From Alphaproteobacteria bacterium (GTDB lineage: Bacteria; Pseudomonadota; Alphaproteobacteria; Micropepsales; Micropepsaceae): a DNA stretch of 64,000 nucleotides. A program made the translations under genes and the position numbers. This document shows, in pieces, positions 27,534 through 36,407 of this stretch; within the stretch, counting starts at the first letter, position 1; every line of letters begins with the position of its first letter. The notes below the pieces were generated by a model. The model saw nothing but the letters and a program-made list of their open reading frames with translations, did no database searches and was not told where the DNA came from. The DNA is taken from NCBI GenBank assembly GCA_016125165.1, contig WGMH01000004.1:310001-374000 (forward strand), given 5' to 3'.

Positions 27534-28672
27534 CCGCATCCACCCTGCCCTTCAGCGAAGAACACAACATCTTTCGCGCATCCGCCCGCCGCTTCTTCGA
27601 AGAAGAATGCGCGCCCGAACAGGCCGCATGGGAAGCCGCCGGCATGCCATCGCGCGGAATATGGAAGCGTGCCGGCGAACTGGGCTTTCTTTGCCCGCGC
27701 CTGCCGGAAACCTATGGCGGTATCGGCGCGGATTTCCTGTTCAGCGTGATCCTGCTGGAGGAACAGGCGCGTTCCGGCGCGGTCGCACCGATGATGTCGC
27801 TGCAAAGCGACGTGGTGGCGCCTTACATCCTGCACTACGGAACCGAAGAGCAGAAGCGGCACTATCTGCCGAGAATGGCGAGCGGTGAATGCATCGGCGC
27901 CATCGGCATGACCGAGCCTTCCGGCGGCAGCGATCTGCAGGCCATCCGCACCACGGCGCGGCGCGACGGCGATGACTATGTGATCAATGGCCAGAAGACC
28001 TTCATCTCCAACGGTATCACGGCGGACATGGTGGTGCTGGCGGCCAAGACCGACGCCAGCGCGCGTGGCAAAGGGGTGAGCCTGTTTCTGGTGGATGCCG
28101 ATACCAAGGGTTTTGTGCGCGGCCGCAACCTGAAAAAGCTCGGCCAGAAGGCCTGCGACACCGCCGAACTGTTCTTCGACGACATGCGCGTGCCCGCGCG
28201 CGCGCTTCTTGGCGGCGCGGAAGGGCGCGGGTTCGGACAGCTGATGGACCGGCTGGTGGAAGAACGGCTGATGACCGCGGTGGCGGCAAGCGCGATGATC
28301 GACCGCGCCATCGACATGACCATCACCTATACGAAGGACCGCAAGGCCTTCGGCAGCCGCGTGATCGACTTCCAGAACTCGCGCTTCAAACTGGCCGACG
28401 CGAAAACCGAAGCCACGGTGCTGCGCGTATTCCTCGACCGGTGCATCCGCGATTTCATGGACGGCACACTCGATGCCTCCGCCAGCGCGGCGCTGAAATA
28501 TTGGGCGACCGAGCAGCAATGCGCGATCATCGACACCTGCGTACAGCTGCATGGCGGCTATGGATATATCGTTGATTACCCCATTGCCCGCATGTGGCTG
28601 GACGGGCGCATCGCCAAAATCTACGGCGGGGCGAACGAGATCATGAAAGATATCATCGGCCGGACGCTTTGA
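27530..28672 (+). CDS. Acyl-CoA dehydrogenase (second of a tandem pair)
   Basis: This is also 380 residues and starts in the ATGA overlap with the preceding gene. It has AIGMTEPSGGSDLQAIRTTA, KAFGSRVIDFQNSRFKLAD and QLHGGYGYIVDYPIAR. As in its neighbour, Glu245 (LVEERLMTA) is in the LCAD-type catalytic position, while the MCAD-type position is Gly (IYGGANE). The two proteins are clearly related but not near-identical. Both appear to retain a catalytic base. That differs from some steroid-degrading alpha2beta2 dehydrogenases, in which one subunit has lost it. Confidence 0.92.
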   Translation: MTASTLPFSEEHNIFRASARRFFEEECAPEQAAWEAAGMPSRGIWKRAGELGFLCPRLPETYGGIGADFLFSVILLEEQARSGAVAPMMSLQSDVVAPYILHYGTEEQKRHYLPRMASGECIGAIGMTEPSGGSDLQAIRTTARRDGDDYVINGQKTFISNGITADMVVLAAKTDASARGKGVSLFLVDADTKGFVRGRNLKKLGQKACDTAELFFDDMRVPARALLGGAEGRGFGQLMDRLVEERLMTAVAASAMIDRAIDMTITYTKDRKAFGSRVIDFQNSRFKLADAKTEATVLRVFLDRCIRDFMDGTLDASASAALKYWATEQQCAIIDTCVQLHGGYGYIVDYPIARMWLDGRIAKIYGGANEIMKDIIGRTL

Positions 28673-28674
28673 TT

Positions 28675-29475
28675 ATGGACAAGGACATCCCACAGGACGA
28701 AGCAACCGTTCTGCTCCGCATTGCGGACGGCATCGGCCATGTGACGCTGAACCGGCCGCGCAACGCCAACACCATCGACATCACGCTGGCGCGCGAATTC
28801 ATGCACGCCATGCAGCGCTGCGAGGATGAGGCGTCGCTGCGGGCCATCGTCATTCGCGGCAATGGCAAGCTGTTTTGCGGCGGCGGCGACCTTGTGGCGA
28901 TTCATGCCAATGGCGACGGCGCAGCCAGTTATGTGCGCGAACTGCTCGTCTATCTTCATGAGGCGATATCCGCTATCGCGCGCATTCCCGTGCCCGTTGT
29001 GGCCGCCGTGCAGGGCGCCGCGGCGGGCGCGGGACTTTCTCTGGCAGCCGCATGCGATCTGGTGGTCGCCACGCATTCCTGCCGTTTCGTGATGGCCTAT
29101 CCGAAAGTGGGCCTGACGCCGGACGGTTCTGCGACATGGTTCCTGCCGCGCGTGATCGGACTTCGCCGTGCGCTTCAGCTTGCACTGACCAATCGCGAGC
29201 TTTCCGCGGAAGACGCCATGCAGTGGGGCATTGTATCCGATGTCGTTGCCGACGAGGCGCTGGAAGATCGTGTAACGGCACTGGCAACGCAATTGGCCAA
29301 TGGACCGAAGCATGCGCTCGGTGAAGCGAAACGCCTGCTGCGCACTTCGCTCGAAACCGATCTGGAAACGCAGATGGTGCGCGAGACGGATGCCATCTGC
29401 CGCGCGCTGCGCCGGCCGGAAGCGATGGAAGGCTTCAAGGCCTTCACCGAAAAGCGCAAACCGGAATTCCGCTGA
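28675..29475 (+). CDS. Enoyl-CoA hydratase/isomerase family protein
   Basis: The 266-residue crotonase-fold protein has the oxyanion hole regions KLFCGGGDLVAI and QGAAAGAGLSLAAACDLVVA. The catalytic Glu region reads YPKVGLTPDGSATWFLPRVIG. The second catalytic Glu of classic hydratases falls at Asp (TPDG), so the chemistry could be isomerisation or hydration of an unusual substrate. It begins two bases after the stop of the second acyl-CoA dehydrogenase, in one transcription unit with the pair. It is expected to act on the enoyl-CoA they make. Confidence 0.88.
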   Translation: MDKDIPQDEATVLLRIADGIGHVTLNRPRNANTIDITLAREFMHAMQRCEDEASLRAIVIRGNGKLFCGGGDLVAIHANGDGAASYVRELLVYLHEAISAIARIPVPVVAAVQGAAAGAGLSLAAACDLVVATHSCRFVMAYPKVGLTPDGSATWFLPRVIGLRRALQLALTNRELSAEDAMQWGIVSDVVADEALEDRVTALATQLANGPKHALGEAKRLLRTSLETDLETQMVRETDAICRALRRPEAMEGFKAFTEKRKPEFR

Positions 29476-29487
29476 AAGACCCGAATT

Positions 29488-30918
29488 CTAGTTGATCTCC
29501 GGCGGCCGCCGCTTTGCCCAGGGCGCTGCCTGTTCAAGCTGTGCCGCCAACCGGAAGAGCGTGGCTTCATCGCCAAGACGGCCAACAAACTGAACGCCAA
29601 TCGGGAGCCCCTCGGGGCTCATGCCAAGCGGCACGCTCATCGCCGGATTGCCGGAAATGTTGAACGCCTGCGTATTGATGAACCGGTAGAGGGCCTCACC
29701 ATACGCCTCGCTGCTGGTCACATGCGCAATGGAGAGTTCGCCGACGGGAACCGGCACGCGGCCCAATGTCGGCAGCAGCAGCACGTCCGCGGATTCGAAC
29801 GCGCGGCCCACCGCGAGCGTGAAATCGTTCTTGGTGGCGAAGGCGGCCATCACATCCGTGCCGGATGCGGCTTTGCCTTGCTGATAGACCATCCACGGCA
29901 GGCTTTCGAGTTCATCGGGGTGCACCGGCTTCTGGCGCAACGCGGCGATGCGATCGAACATTGCCGACGCGGACGCGCTGACGATGAGATTGGCTGCATC
30001 CGTCGCGGCCTGAAAATCGGTGTCGATCTTCGCTTCGGTGACGATATGACCGAGGCTTTCACAAAGCCGCGCTGCGTCGGCTGTGGCCGCGGCAACCGGC
30101 GCTTCGATCTCGTAACCGAGCAGGTTGAAAGGCATATAGCCGATACGCAATTTGCCCGGAGCGCGGCCAACCTCGCTCAAGAACGGCGTCTGCGGCGGCG
30201 GCAGCCAATATGAGTCGCCTTCCACCGGATGACACGCCGCATCGAGAAGTGCGGCGCTGTCACGAACGCTGTGCGTCAGCGCGTGGTTGATGGAAAATCC
30301 ACTCCAGGCATCGCCGAGCGGCGCTGCGGACACACGTCCGCGCGAAGGCTTGAGGCCGAAGAGGCCGCAACACGATGACGGGATGCGGATGGAGCCACCG
30401 CCATCGCTGCCATGGGCGGCGGGGAGAATACCTGCGGCGACAGCCACCGCCGCACCGCCAGAAGATCCGCCGCAGGTGCGGTCCGGATTCCACGGATTGC
30501 GCGTGACACCATAGGCGGCGGGCTCGGTTGTCGCCGCCATGCCGAATTCCGGCGTGTTGGTTTTGCCGAAGATGACAAGGCCGGCTTTGCGATATGCGGT
30601 GACAAGCGCGCTGTCTTCAGGCGCGGGGGGACTGTGTTTCAGGAGGCGCGAGCCGCCACCGGACGCGGTGCCTCTTACCATGACACCGAGATCCTTGATC
30701 AGGAACGGCACGCCACGCAGCGGGCCCTGCGGCAATCCATTGCGGATGGCCGCCCGCGCTTCATCCGCAAGTACATTGATGACGGCATTGAGCTTCGGAT
30801 TGACAGCATCCAGCCGCGACAAAGCCGCGTCGAGCACTTCGCTTTCGCTGACGGATTTTGCTGCGATCAACGCCGCCAGACCGACGGCGTCATAGTCGCG
30901 ATATTCTTCGAACCTCAC
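29488..30918 (-). CDS. Amidase-signature enzyme (paralogue 1)
   Basis: The 476-residue hydrolase has the Ser-cisSer-Lys triad: Lys75 (FLIKDL), Ser152 (CGGSSGGA) and nucleophile Ser176 (DGGGSIRIP). It cleaves carboxylic amide bonds; relatives include fatty acid amide hydrolase and 6-aminohexanoate-cyclic-dimer hydrolase. No signal peptide is seen, so it should be cytosolic. Its N terminus ([15 protein letters not shown]) nearly matches the amidases at 34977 and 40237. The start is GTG, overlapping the stop of the upstream hydratase gene by four bases. It ends a minus-strand operon of C45 hydrolase, SCP2-like protein, hydratase and amidase. Confidence 0.9.
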   Translation of the reverse strand: MRFEEYRDYDAVGLAALIAAKSVSESEVLDAALSRLDAVNPKLNAVINVLADEARAAIRNGLPQGPLRGVPFLIKDLGVMVRGTASGGGSRLLKHSPPAPEDSALVTAYRKAGLVIFGKTNTPEFGMAATTEPAAYGVTRNPWNPDRTCGGSSGGAAVAVAAGILPAAHGSDGGGSIRIPSSCCGLFGLKPSRGRVSAAPLGDAWSGFSINHALTHSVRDSAALLDAACHPVEGDSYWLPPPQTPFLSEVGRAPGKLRIGYMPFNLLGYEIEAPVAAATADAARLCESLGHIVTEAKIDTDFQAATDAANLIVSASASAMFDRIAALRQKPVHPDELESLPWMVYQQGKAASGTDVMAAFATKNDFTLAVGRAFESADVLLLPTLGRVPVPVGELSIAHVTSSEAYGEALYRFINTQAFNISGNPAMSVPLGMSPEGLPIGVQFVGRLGDEATLFRLAAQLEQAAPWAKRRPPEIN

Positions 30919-31796
30919 GCCTTGGCCTTCTGACGCCAGGGCTCGTCACCCGCCTTATAGGTTGCCGACACACCCTTGTGCACGCCGGACGGATCGACCG
31001 GCAAGCCAAACACCTCCATGCAATGGCTGTGACCGATATGGTGCATGGCGAAGGCCGCAGTGAGCGCGGCGGGACGGCCCTGCGCATCCTGCGTGTTGTT
31101 GACGGCGAGCTTGGCGAGACGCAGCGCGAAAGATGGCCTGAGCGCAATCTGCTGCGCCAGTTCCAGTGTCGCGCTTTCGAGATTCGCCCGCGGAACGACG
31201 CGATTGACCATGCCCATCTGGCGGGCTTCTTCCGCGCCGATCTGCGCACCGGCAAACAGCATCTCCTTCGCCTTGCGCGGTCCCAATTCCCATGGGTGCG
31301 CGAAGAGTTCGACGCCGGGAATGCCCAGCATGAGCGTTACGTCTTCAAACACGGCATCGTCGGCGGCGATGATGATGTCGCTCGGCCAGGCCAGCATCAG
31401 CCCGCCCGCCACGCATTTGCCCTGCACGGCGGCAATCGTGGGCTTGGGGATGTTGCGCCAACGTTCGCAGAAGCCGGTGTAGAGTTCTTCTTCGCGCGCC
31501 ATGCGCCCTTCGGCACCGGGACGGCGATAGCCGGTGGCGCCGGTCACGGGCTTGTAACGGTCCTGCGTTTCCAGATGATCGCGCTCGCGCAGATCGTGGC
31601 CCGAGGAAAAATGCGGCCCGTTGGCAGCGGTGATGATGACTTTCACGCTCTCGTCCTGCGCCGCGCGTTCATAGGCATCGTTCAGTTCGTAGAGAAATCT
31701 CGTGTCCTGCGCATTGCGCGCTTCAGGACGGTTCAGAACGATGCGCGCGATATGCTCCGCAGGCCGCTCAAAAAGGATGTAGTCGGCGTTCGCCAT
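30915..31796 (-). CDS. Enoyl-CoA hydratase family protein (second in cluster)
   Basis: The 293-residue crotonase-fold protein has HFSSGHDLRERD at the first oxyanion position and QGKCVAGGLMLAWPSDIIIAADDA at the second. The residues around the active site (MLGIPGVELFAHPWELGPRKAKEML) differ from classic hydratases. The family also includes isomerases, decarboxylases and C-C hydrolases. It lies 26 bases after the SCP2-like gene and overlaps the amidase gene, so it probably handles an intermediate linked to the amide substrate rather than ordinary fatty acids; this is inference. Confidence 0.87.
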   Translation of the reverse strand: MANADYILFERPAEHIARIVLNRPEARNAQDTRFLYELNDAYERAAQDESVKVIITAANGPHFSSGHDLRERDHLETQDRYKPVTGATGYRRPGAEGRMAREEELYTGFCERWRNIPKPTIAAVQGKCVAGGLMLAWPSDIIIAADDAVFEDVTLMLGIPGVELFAHPWELGPRKAKEMLFAGAQIGAEEARQMGMVNRVVPRANLESATLELAQQIALRPSFALRLAKLAVNNTQDAQGRPAALTAAFAMHHIGHSHCMEVFGLPVDPSGVHKGVSATYKAGDEPWRQKAKA

Positions 31797-31822
31797 CTTC
31801 GGACTCCTGATGTGAATATCGG

Positions 31823-32323
31823 TCAGAGCGTACGCTCTGCGAGATCATTGTGCATGCCGACAAAGGATGGCGGTACCTTTGAACGGTCGCGGCCGGTCGG
31901 TTTCATCTTGCCGGAAGCGACACCCTTGGCGGTCATCTCCTCAACCTCATGCATCGCGTCCGGCGAATAGACCTTGCGCGCCAGCGGCAACACGAAAGTG
32001 TAGTCCACCTCGGTGCGGACATCGGCCTCGGGGATCGCAGTCTCCTCGAAATGGACCTTGCCGTTCTTGATGATGCAATGCCACGCAATGATGCCATTGC
32101 CGTGCTTGTCGAGGTGTTTGGGAACGCCAGTGAAAACCTCGCAGAGGGAAAGCTCCAGACCGGGCCCCTCCTTGGCCGTGTAGTACTCCAGCCGTTCCCT
32201 GAGGGCCGCAATCCATTCGGGGCTGGCAAATTCGAATTTGGTCATGAGCTGAGGTTCCACCACGGTTTTCTGCTGCTGCGTGGACACATCAGCCCCCTTG
32301 AATCCGCTATCCTTTCCAGACAT
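31823..32323 (-). CDS. SCP2-like (sterol carrier-type) small protein, tentative
   Basis: This 166-residue soluble protein has no signal peptide. The central part (WIAALRERLEYYTAKEGPGLELSLCEV, then KVHFEETAIPEADVRTEVDYTFVLPLARKVY) and the later KGVASGKMKPTGDR-like region follow the pattern of SCP2 lipid-binding domains, but the match is by eye and weak. SCP2 proteins bind hydrophobic acyl-CoAs or sterols. It sits between the C45 hydrolase and hydratase genes, spaced by 15 and 26 bases, so it belongs to that operon. It may be a carrier for a hydrophobic pathway intermediate. Otherwise it should be treated as hypothetical. Confidence 0.65.
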   Translation of the reverse strand: MSGKDSGFKGADVSTQQQKTVVEPQLMTKFEFASPEWIAALRERLEYYTAKEGPGLELSLCEVFTGVPKHLDKHGNGIIAWHCIIKNGKVHFEETAIPEADVRTEVDYTFVLPLARKVYSPDAMHEVEEMTAKGVASGKMKPTGRDRSKVPPSFVGMHNDLAERTL

Positions 32324-32338
32324 GCGGGTGCCGCAGCG

Positions 32339-33448
32339 TCAGGCGTTGAAGGTCCGAAAGCCGGTCCGGTGCGGGGGGCCCGAGGCGATATGGAACTTTG
32401 GCGCGCCGCGCACCAGCTCAAAGATGCAGCAGGCCAGCGTGAAGCCGATGGCTTCATCCTCCTCATTGCGGCCGCCCCCGCGCGAGACCGGATAATCCGG
32501 ATCGCGGCAGGAGGAGAGTACGGACTTGATCGCCTCAATGGAGAGCGTAGGCGGCAGGACCGAAATCTGCTCATGCAGCGCGGCGTAGCGCAGATAGGTG
32601 CTGCGCGTGGGCCGCGAGGTTTTTCCGCGCGCCTGTGGCGAGAGGTCGGCGCTCACCAGCGGATGGTTGGTATGATAGATGGGGCGCGCAGGATCGTGCG
32701 GCCCATATTTCACGACGCCGCCGGCCGAGGATTCCAGCATCATCACGGCATCGGGATCGCCCATCACCCAGTTGAGGCCGGAGGCATGGGGAAGACGCGC
32801 GACGGTAGCCTGCGCGTCCGCGAGCGATCGCGATTCCAGAAGTTCGCGATAGATCGCAAAAATGGGAACGCCTGCAATGTCGCCGCGCAGTTGCGTGAGT
32901 GCGTTGTCGCACACCGCAAAGCCGTGGCTGTTCATGCCGTTCAGACTGATCATGCCCGGTACGGTGAGCGCAAGGACATGGCCATCCGAGCGGTCGCAAT
33001 TGTAACGCAGCAGAACCTGATAGCCATCGAGATAGATATCGAGGTCGAGGTTCTGGCCGATGAGAGTCGCCTGATCCGGCGTGCGGCCAAGCGCGATGGT
33101 GCTGCAGGCTTCGGCAATGGCTTCGGGCGGCGGCAGCGCCAGCCAGAATTCTTCGTTCACGTGTTGAAGCGCAAGCACCTTGCGGTAGTCCGCACCGGAG
33201 CCTTCGGCGATTCCCCGCACCTCTTCGAGGATTTGCGGCGTGTGCGTGCGCAGCGCCTCTTCGAACTTTGTCTCGGCATAAAAGCGCTCGAGATAACGTT
33301 GCGGAGAAAGGCCATAGACACGGTTCAGGCTTTCAAACCAGCGCTCCAGCAATTCGTGAATGCGCGAACGCAAGGCTTCGCCGTGACGGCGGCCCCGCTC
33401 GCGCGGGGTGCCTTCAATGGCAATGACTTCAAGCGCGCTGGTATCCAT
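32339..33448 (-). CDS. C45-family Ntn hydrolase / acyltransferase
   Basis: The 369-residue protein resembles acyl-CoA:6-aminopenicillanic acid acyltransferase (peptidase family C45). The motif EACSTIAL places the putative nucleophile at Cys115. In the family this becomes N-terminal after self-cleavage. Further family blocks are IGQNLDLD, SLNGMNSHGFAVCDN and YHTNHPL. Enzymes of this group hydrolyse or exchange N-acyl groups. The start is taken at 33448 (MDTSALEVIAIEG), where family similarity begins. It heads the minus-strand operon ending in the amidase. It may be a second activity against the same class of amide, or recycle acyl groups; both are inference. Confidence 0.85.
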   Translation of the reverse strand: MDTSALEVIAIEGTPRERGRRHGEALRSRIHELLERWFESLNRVYGLSPQRYLERFYAETKFEEALRTHTPQILEEVRGIAEGSGADYRKVLALQHVNEEFWLALPPPEAIAEACSTIALGRTPDQATLIGQNLDLDIYLDGYQVLLRYNCDRSDGHVLALTVPGMISLNGMNSHGFAVCDNALTQLRGDIAGVPIFAIYRELLESRSLADAQATVARLPHASGLNWVMGDPDAVMMLESSAGGVVKYGPHDPARPIYHTNHPLVSADLSPQARGKTSRPTRSTYLRYAALHEQISVLPPTLSIEAIKSVLSSCRDPDYPVSRGGGRNEEDEAIGFTLACCIFELVRGAPKFHIASGPPHRTGFRTFNA

Positions 33449-33551
33449 GGTGCCGCAACTTCCCCTTCTGAGACACAAGGATGGCTGAAAGTCCGCCACT
33501 CCCAAATTCCGAGCGCCTGCTTCATGCTGACTTTGCAAACAGGAGCTTGCC

Positions 33552-33992
33552 ATGACGGATGACGAACGGGCCAGGATCGAAGCGGCGTGCACACGGCTTC
33601 AACAGCGCTACGGCACCCTGGCAGACCGGCAGGATCCGAAATTCCGCGATCTGTTCACGGCGGACGCAACGATAACCCTGCCGGAATATCCACCGTTCAC
33701 CGGCATCGAAACTATCATGCAGGGGCAGTCGCAATGGCGCACCGCCGGCATTCTGATGCGGCATGTCAGCACCAATTTCACCATCGAGGTGCAGGACGAA
33801 GAGCATGCCGAGGGCATCTGCTACCTGATGGTGTTCTATGGCGGTGAACAGCCGCCGGACGCGCGCGAAGTGGTTCCCACCACGCCCATTTCGCTCGGCG
33901 AATTCCATGACCGGTTCGTGAAGACCCCCGACGGCTGGCGATTCAAGAGCAGGACACTTCACCGCATCTTCCGGGGCACCCAGCCAGCCTGA
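33552..33992 (+). CDS. SnoaL-like / NTF2-fold protein
   Basis: The 146-residue protein has the cone-shaped NTF2-like pattern: N-terminal helices (ARIEAACTRLQQRYGTLAD), FRDLFTADATITLPEY, a beta sheet, and the ending GEFHDRFVKTPDGWRFKSRTLHRIF. In catabolic clusters such proteins act as isomerases, hydratases or ring-hydroxylating enzyme subunits, but the catalytic residues cannot be assigned here. It starts with ATG preceded by GGAG and opens the plus-strand operon of dioxygenase, amidase, kinase and phospho-lyase. It is divergent from the C45 gene with a 103-base interval. Confidence 0.82.
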   Translation: MTDDERARIEAACTRLQQRYGTLADRQDPKFRDLFTADATITLPEYPPFTGIETIMQGQSQWRTAGILMRHVSTNFTIEVQDEEHAEGICYLMVFYGGEQPPDAREVVPTTPISLGEFHDRFVKTPDGWRFKSRTLHRIFRGTQPA

Positions 33993-34064
33993 CGGTCTGG
34001 CGGATTTTCGGTGTCAACGTGTCTGATTTCTCGCGGAAATAGCGGTGAGAAAAGGAATTTTTCC

Positions 34065-34961
34065 ATGGAAATTGGCGACTGGAAGGCAACGGCAGAGCTG
34101 AACAGCATCTACCGGCAGGCCCGCGAGCTGGGGCTCGAGACAAATCTGGCCGAACTGGAAGCCTTCGGGTTCACCATCGTGGAGCCCGGCAAGGCCGCAC
34201 CCAAAGCCTTCACCGACCGCATGCTGGACGCTGTTCTGGCCGTCGCCGAACGGGAAGACCCAAAGGCCACGGCGCTTGGCAACCGCGCGCAAAGCGAAAA
34301 GCCCGCCTATGGCCGCCAGTTGTTCCATCTTGCCGCCAAAGACCCCATCTTCGCAGAAGCGATCATGAACCCGACCGCGCTGACCCTCGGCCGCTATCTG
34401 ATGGGCGCCAGCGCGCGGCTTTACAGCACCGTCGCCTTTCTGAAGGAGGGCGCGGCAGGCTGCACCAACATGCACAGCGACTCCGTGGGCATGCCGCCGC
34501 CGTTTCCGCAGTACGGACACGTCTGCAACATTTCCTGGCTGCTGACCGACTACACCCGCGACAAGGGCACCTTCTTCATCGTCCCGGGAAGCCACCGGCT
34601 TTGCCGCCACCCCACGCCCATCGAGCAGCCCAAGATGATGGGCGGCGTAAACGACGACGAGATCGGCATGCCGATCGAAGCCAAGGCCGGGTCGCTGTTC
34701 GTGTTCCACGGCAACACCTGGCACGGCACCTATCCCAAGAAGGACGATGGCGTTCGCGCGCATGTGGTGACGGCGCTGGCGCGCAATTATGTCGATCCGG
34801 CGGAAGACTTCTCCGACCTGTCCGATGACCTTGTGAACAAGATGGGGCCGGATTTCGCACGGCTGATCGGCCGCAATGCCTGGCAAGGCTATGGCAGCGA
34901 AGGTCCCCGGTATGAGAGGATCATCGCGGTGCAGCGGGCCAATCAATCCCCGGCTGCGTGA
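34065..34961 (+). CDS. PhyH-type Fe(II)/2-oxoglutarate dioxygenase (paralogue 2)
   Basis: The 298-residue product begins MEIGDW. The iron ligands are His137, Asp139 (NMHSDS) and His220 (GNTWHG). It aligns along its length with the dioxygenases at 20853 and 46509 (AYGRQLFHLAAKDPIF, DYTRDKGTFFIVPGSHRLC). AAAGGAA lies upstream of the ATG. It is followed after 15 bases by an amidase. This suggests that hydroxylation and amide cleavage act in sequence, perhaps because alpha-hydroxylation makes an N-acyl group labile or creates the hydroxyl used by the kinase. That order is inference. Confidence 0.9.
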   Translation: MEIGDWKATAELNSIYRQARELGLETNLAELEAFGFTIVEPGKAAPKAFTDRMLDAVLAVAEREDPKATALGNRAQSEKPAYGRQLFHLAAKDPIFAEAIMNPTALTLGRYLMGASARLYSTVAFLKEGAAGCTNMHSDSVGMPPPFPQYGHVCNISWLLTDYTRDKGTFFIVPGSHRLCRHPTPIEQPKMMGGVNDDEIGMPIEAKAGSLFVFHGNTWHGTYPKKDDGVRAHVVTALARNYVDPAEDFSDLSDDLVNKMGPDFARLIGRNAWQGYGSEGPRYERIIAVQRANQSPAA

Positions 34962-34976
34962 CACAAGGACAATTCC

Positions 34977-36407
34977 GTGCGGTTTGAAGAGTATCAGGAC
35001 TACGACGCCGTAGGCCTTGCGCAGCTTGTCGCCAATCGCGATGTGACGGCCTCCGAGCTTTTGGATGTGGCGTTGGCGCGAATGGAAAAGGTCAACCCAT
35101 CCGTCAATGCCGTGGTGCGCGTACTAGAGGACGAAGCACGAGCGGCCATCGCCGCCGGATTGCCGCAAGGGCCGCTCTGCGGCGTGCCGTTTCTGCTGAA
35201 GGACATTTCAGCACATATGAAAGGCGTGCCGACCAGCGCCGGTTCGCGCGTGTTCGCCAATATCAAGGCGGACACCGACAGCACGCTGGTGACGGCTTAC
35301 AAAAATGCGGGCCTAGCCATCTTCGGCAAAACCAACACGCCGGAATTCGGTTTGGCGGCGACAACCGAACCGCAGCTGTGGGGACCGACGCGCAATCCCT
35401 GGGATCTGGAGCGCACGGCGGGCGGATCGTCTGGCGGCGCAGCGGCAGCGGTGGCGGCGGGCATCGTTCCGGCCGCACAGGCAAGCGACGGCGGCGGCTC
35501 GATCCGCATTCCGTCTTCATGCTGCGGACTGTTTGGCATGAAGCCTTCGCGGGGACGCGTCTCGTTTGCGCCGCATGTGGGCGAAGGCTGGGGCGGGCTC
35601 AGCCAATTGCACGCCATCACGCGCAGCGTGCGCGACAGCGCAGTGCTGCTCGACATCGCATCGCAGCCGCAGCCGGGCGATCCCTACTGGCAGGCACCGC
35701 CGGTGCGGCCGTTTGCCGAAGAGGTTGGCCGCGATCCCGGACAATTGCGTATCGGCTTCACCACCGCGGCTCTCATCTGGGGCCAATTGCAGCCGCCCTG
35801 CGTGGCAGCCGTGCAGGATGCGGCCGCCTTGTGTGAATCGCTCGGGCATGCGGTGGAGGAAGTCACCCCGCCCGGCAATTTCCAGATGATGGCGATGGCG
35901 GTGAATGTTGCGGTGAGCGCCAGCATTGCCTGGACACTCGACCGCGAAGCCGAGCGCCGTGGCAGACCCATCGCGCAGGATGAAGTGGAAACGCTGACCT
36001 GGGCAAACTACCAGGAAGGCAAGAAGGCCACTGGCCATGCTTATGTGAGCGCGATCCAGAACATTCACGCGTTCGGCCGCACGATGGCCAAGCTGTTCGA
36101 GAAGTACGACGTGCTGCTGCTGTCCACGCTCGGCAGGGTGCCACCGCCGCTCGGCTATATGAACACAAACGCCGCAGACCTCTCCAACTATGGCGAACGC
36201 CTCTACACCTTCATGCCGAACACCCAGCCGTTCAACGTGAGCGGACAGCCCGCAATGAGTGTTCCGCTGTCATGGAGCGAAGAAGGACTGCCTATCGGCA
36301 TCCAGTTCGCCGCGCGCGCGGGCGACGAGGCAACGCTGTACCGGCTCGCAGCGCAGCTGGAGCAGGCACGGCCCTGGAAACACCGCCGCCCTGCCCTGAC
36401 CGCATGA
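34977..36407 (+). CDS. Amidase-signature enzyme (paralogue 2)
   Basis: The 476-residue protein has the same architecture as the amidase at 29488. The triad is Lys75 (FLLKDI), Ser151 (AGGSSGGA) and Ser175 (DGGGSIRIP). The shared N terminus is [15 protein letters not shown], and the C terminus [26 protein letters not shown] is nearly the same. The start is GTG with GGAC just upstream. The last bases overlap the ATG of the kinase gene (ATGA), so the amidase and kinase are co-translated. This strongly suggests that the kinase acts on a product of the amidase. Confidence 0.9.
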   Translation: MRFEEYQDYDAVGLAQLVANRDVTASELLDVALARMEKVNPSVNAVVRVLEDEARAAIAAGLPQGPLCGVPFLLKDISAHMKGVPTSAGSRVFANIKADTDSTLVTAYKNAGLAIFGKTNTPEFGLAATTEPQLWGPTRNPWDLERTAGGSSGGAAAAVAAGIVPAAQASDGGGSIRIPSSCCGLFGMKPSRGRVSFAPHVGEGWGGLSQLHAITRSVRDSAVLLDIASQPQPGDPYWQAPPVRPFAEEVGRDPGQLRIGFTTAALIWGQLQPPCVAAVQDAAALCESLGHAVEEVTPPGNFQMMAMAVNVAVSASIAWTLDREAERRGRPIAQDEVETLTWANYQEGKKATGHAYVSAIQNIHAFGRTMAKLFEKYDVLLLSTLGRVPPPLGYMNTNAADLSNYGERLYTFMPNTQPFNVSGQPAMSVPLSWSEEGLPIGIQFAARAGDEATLYRLAAQLEQARPWKHRRPALTA

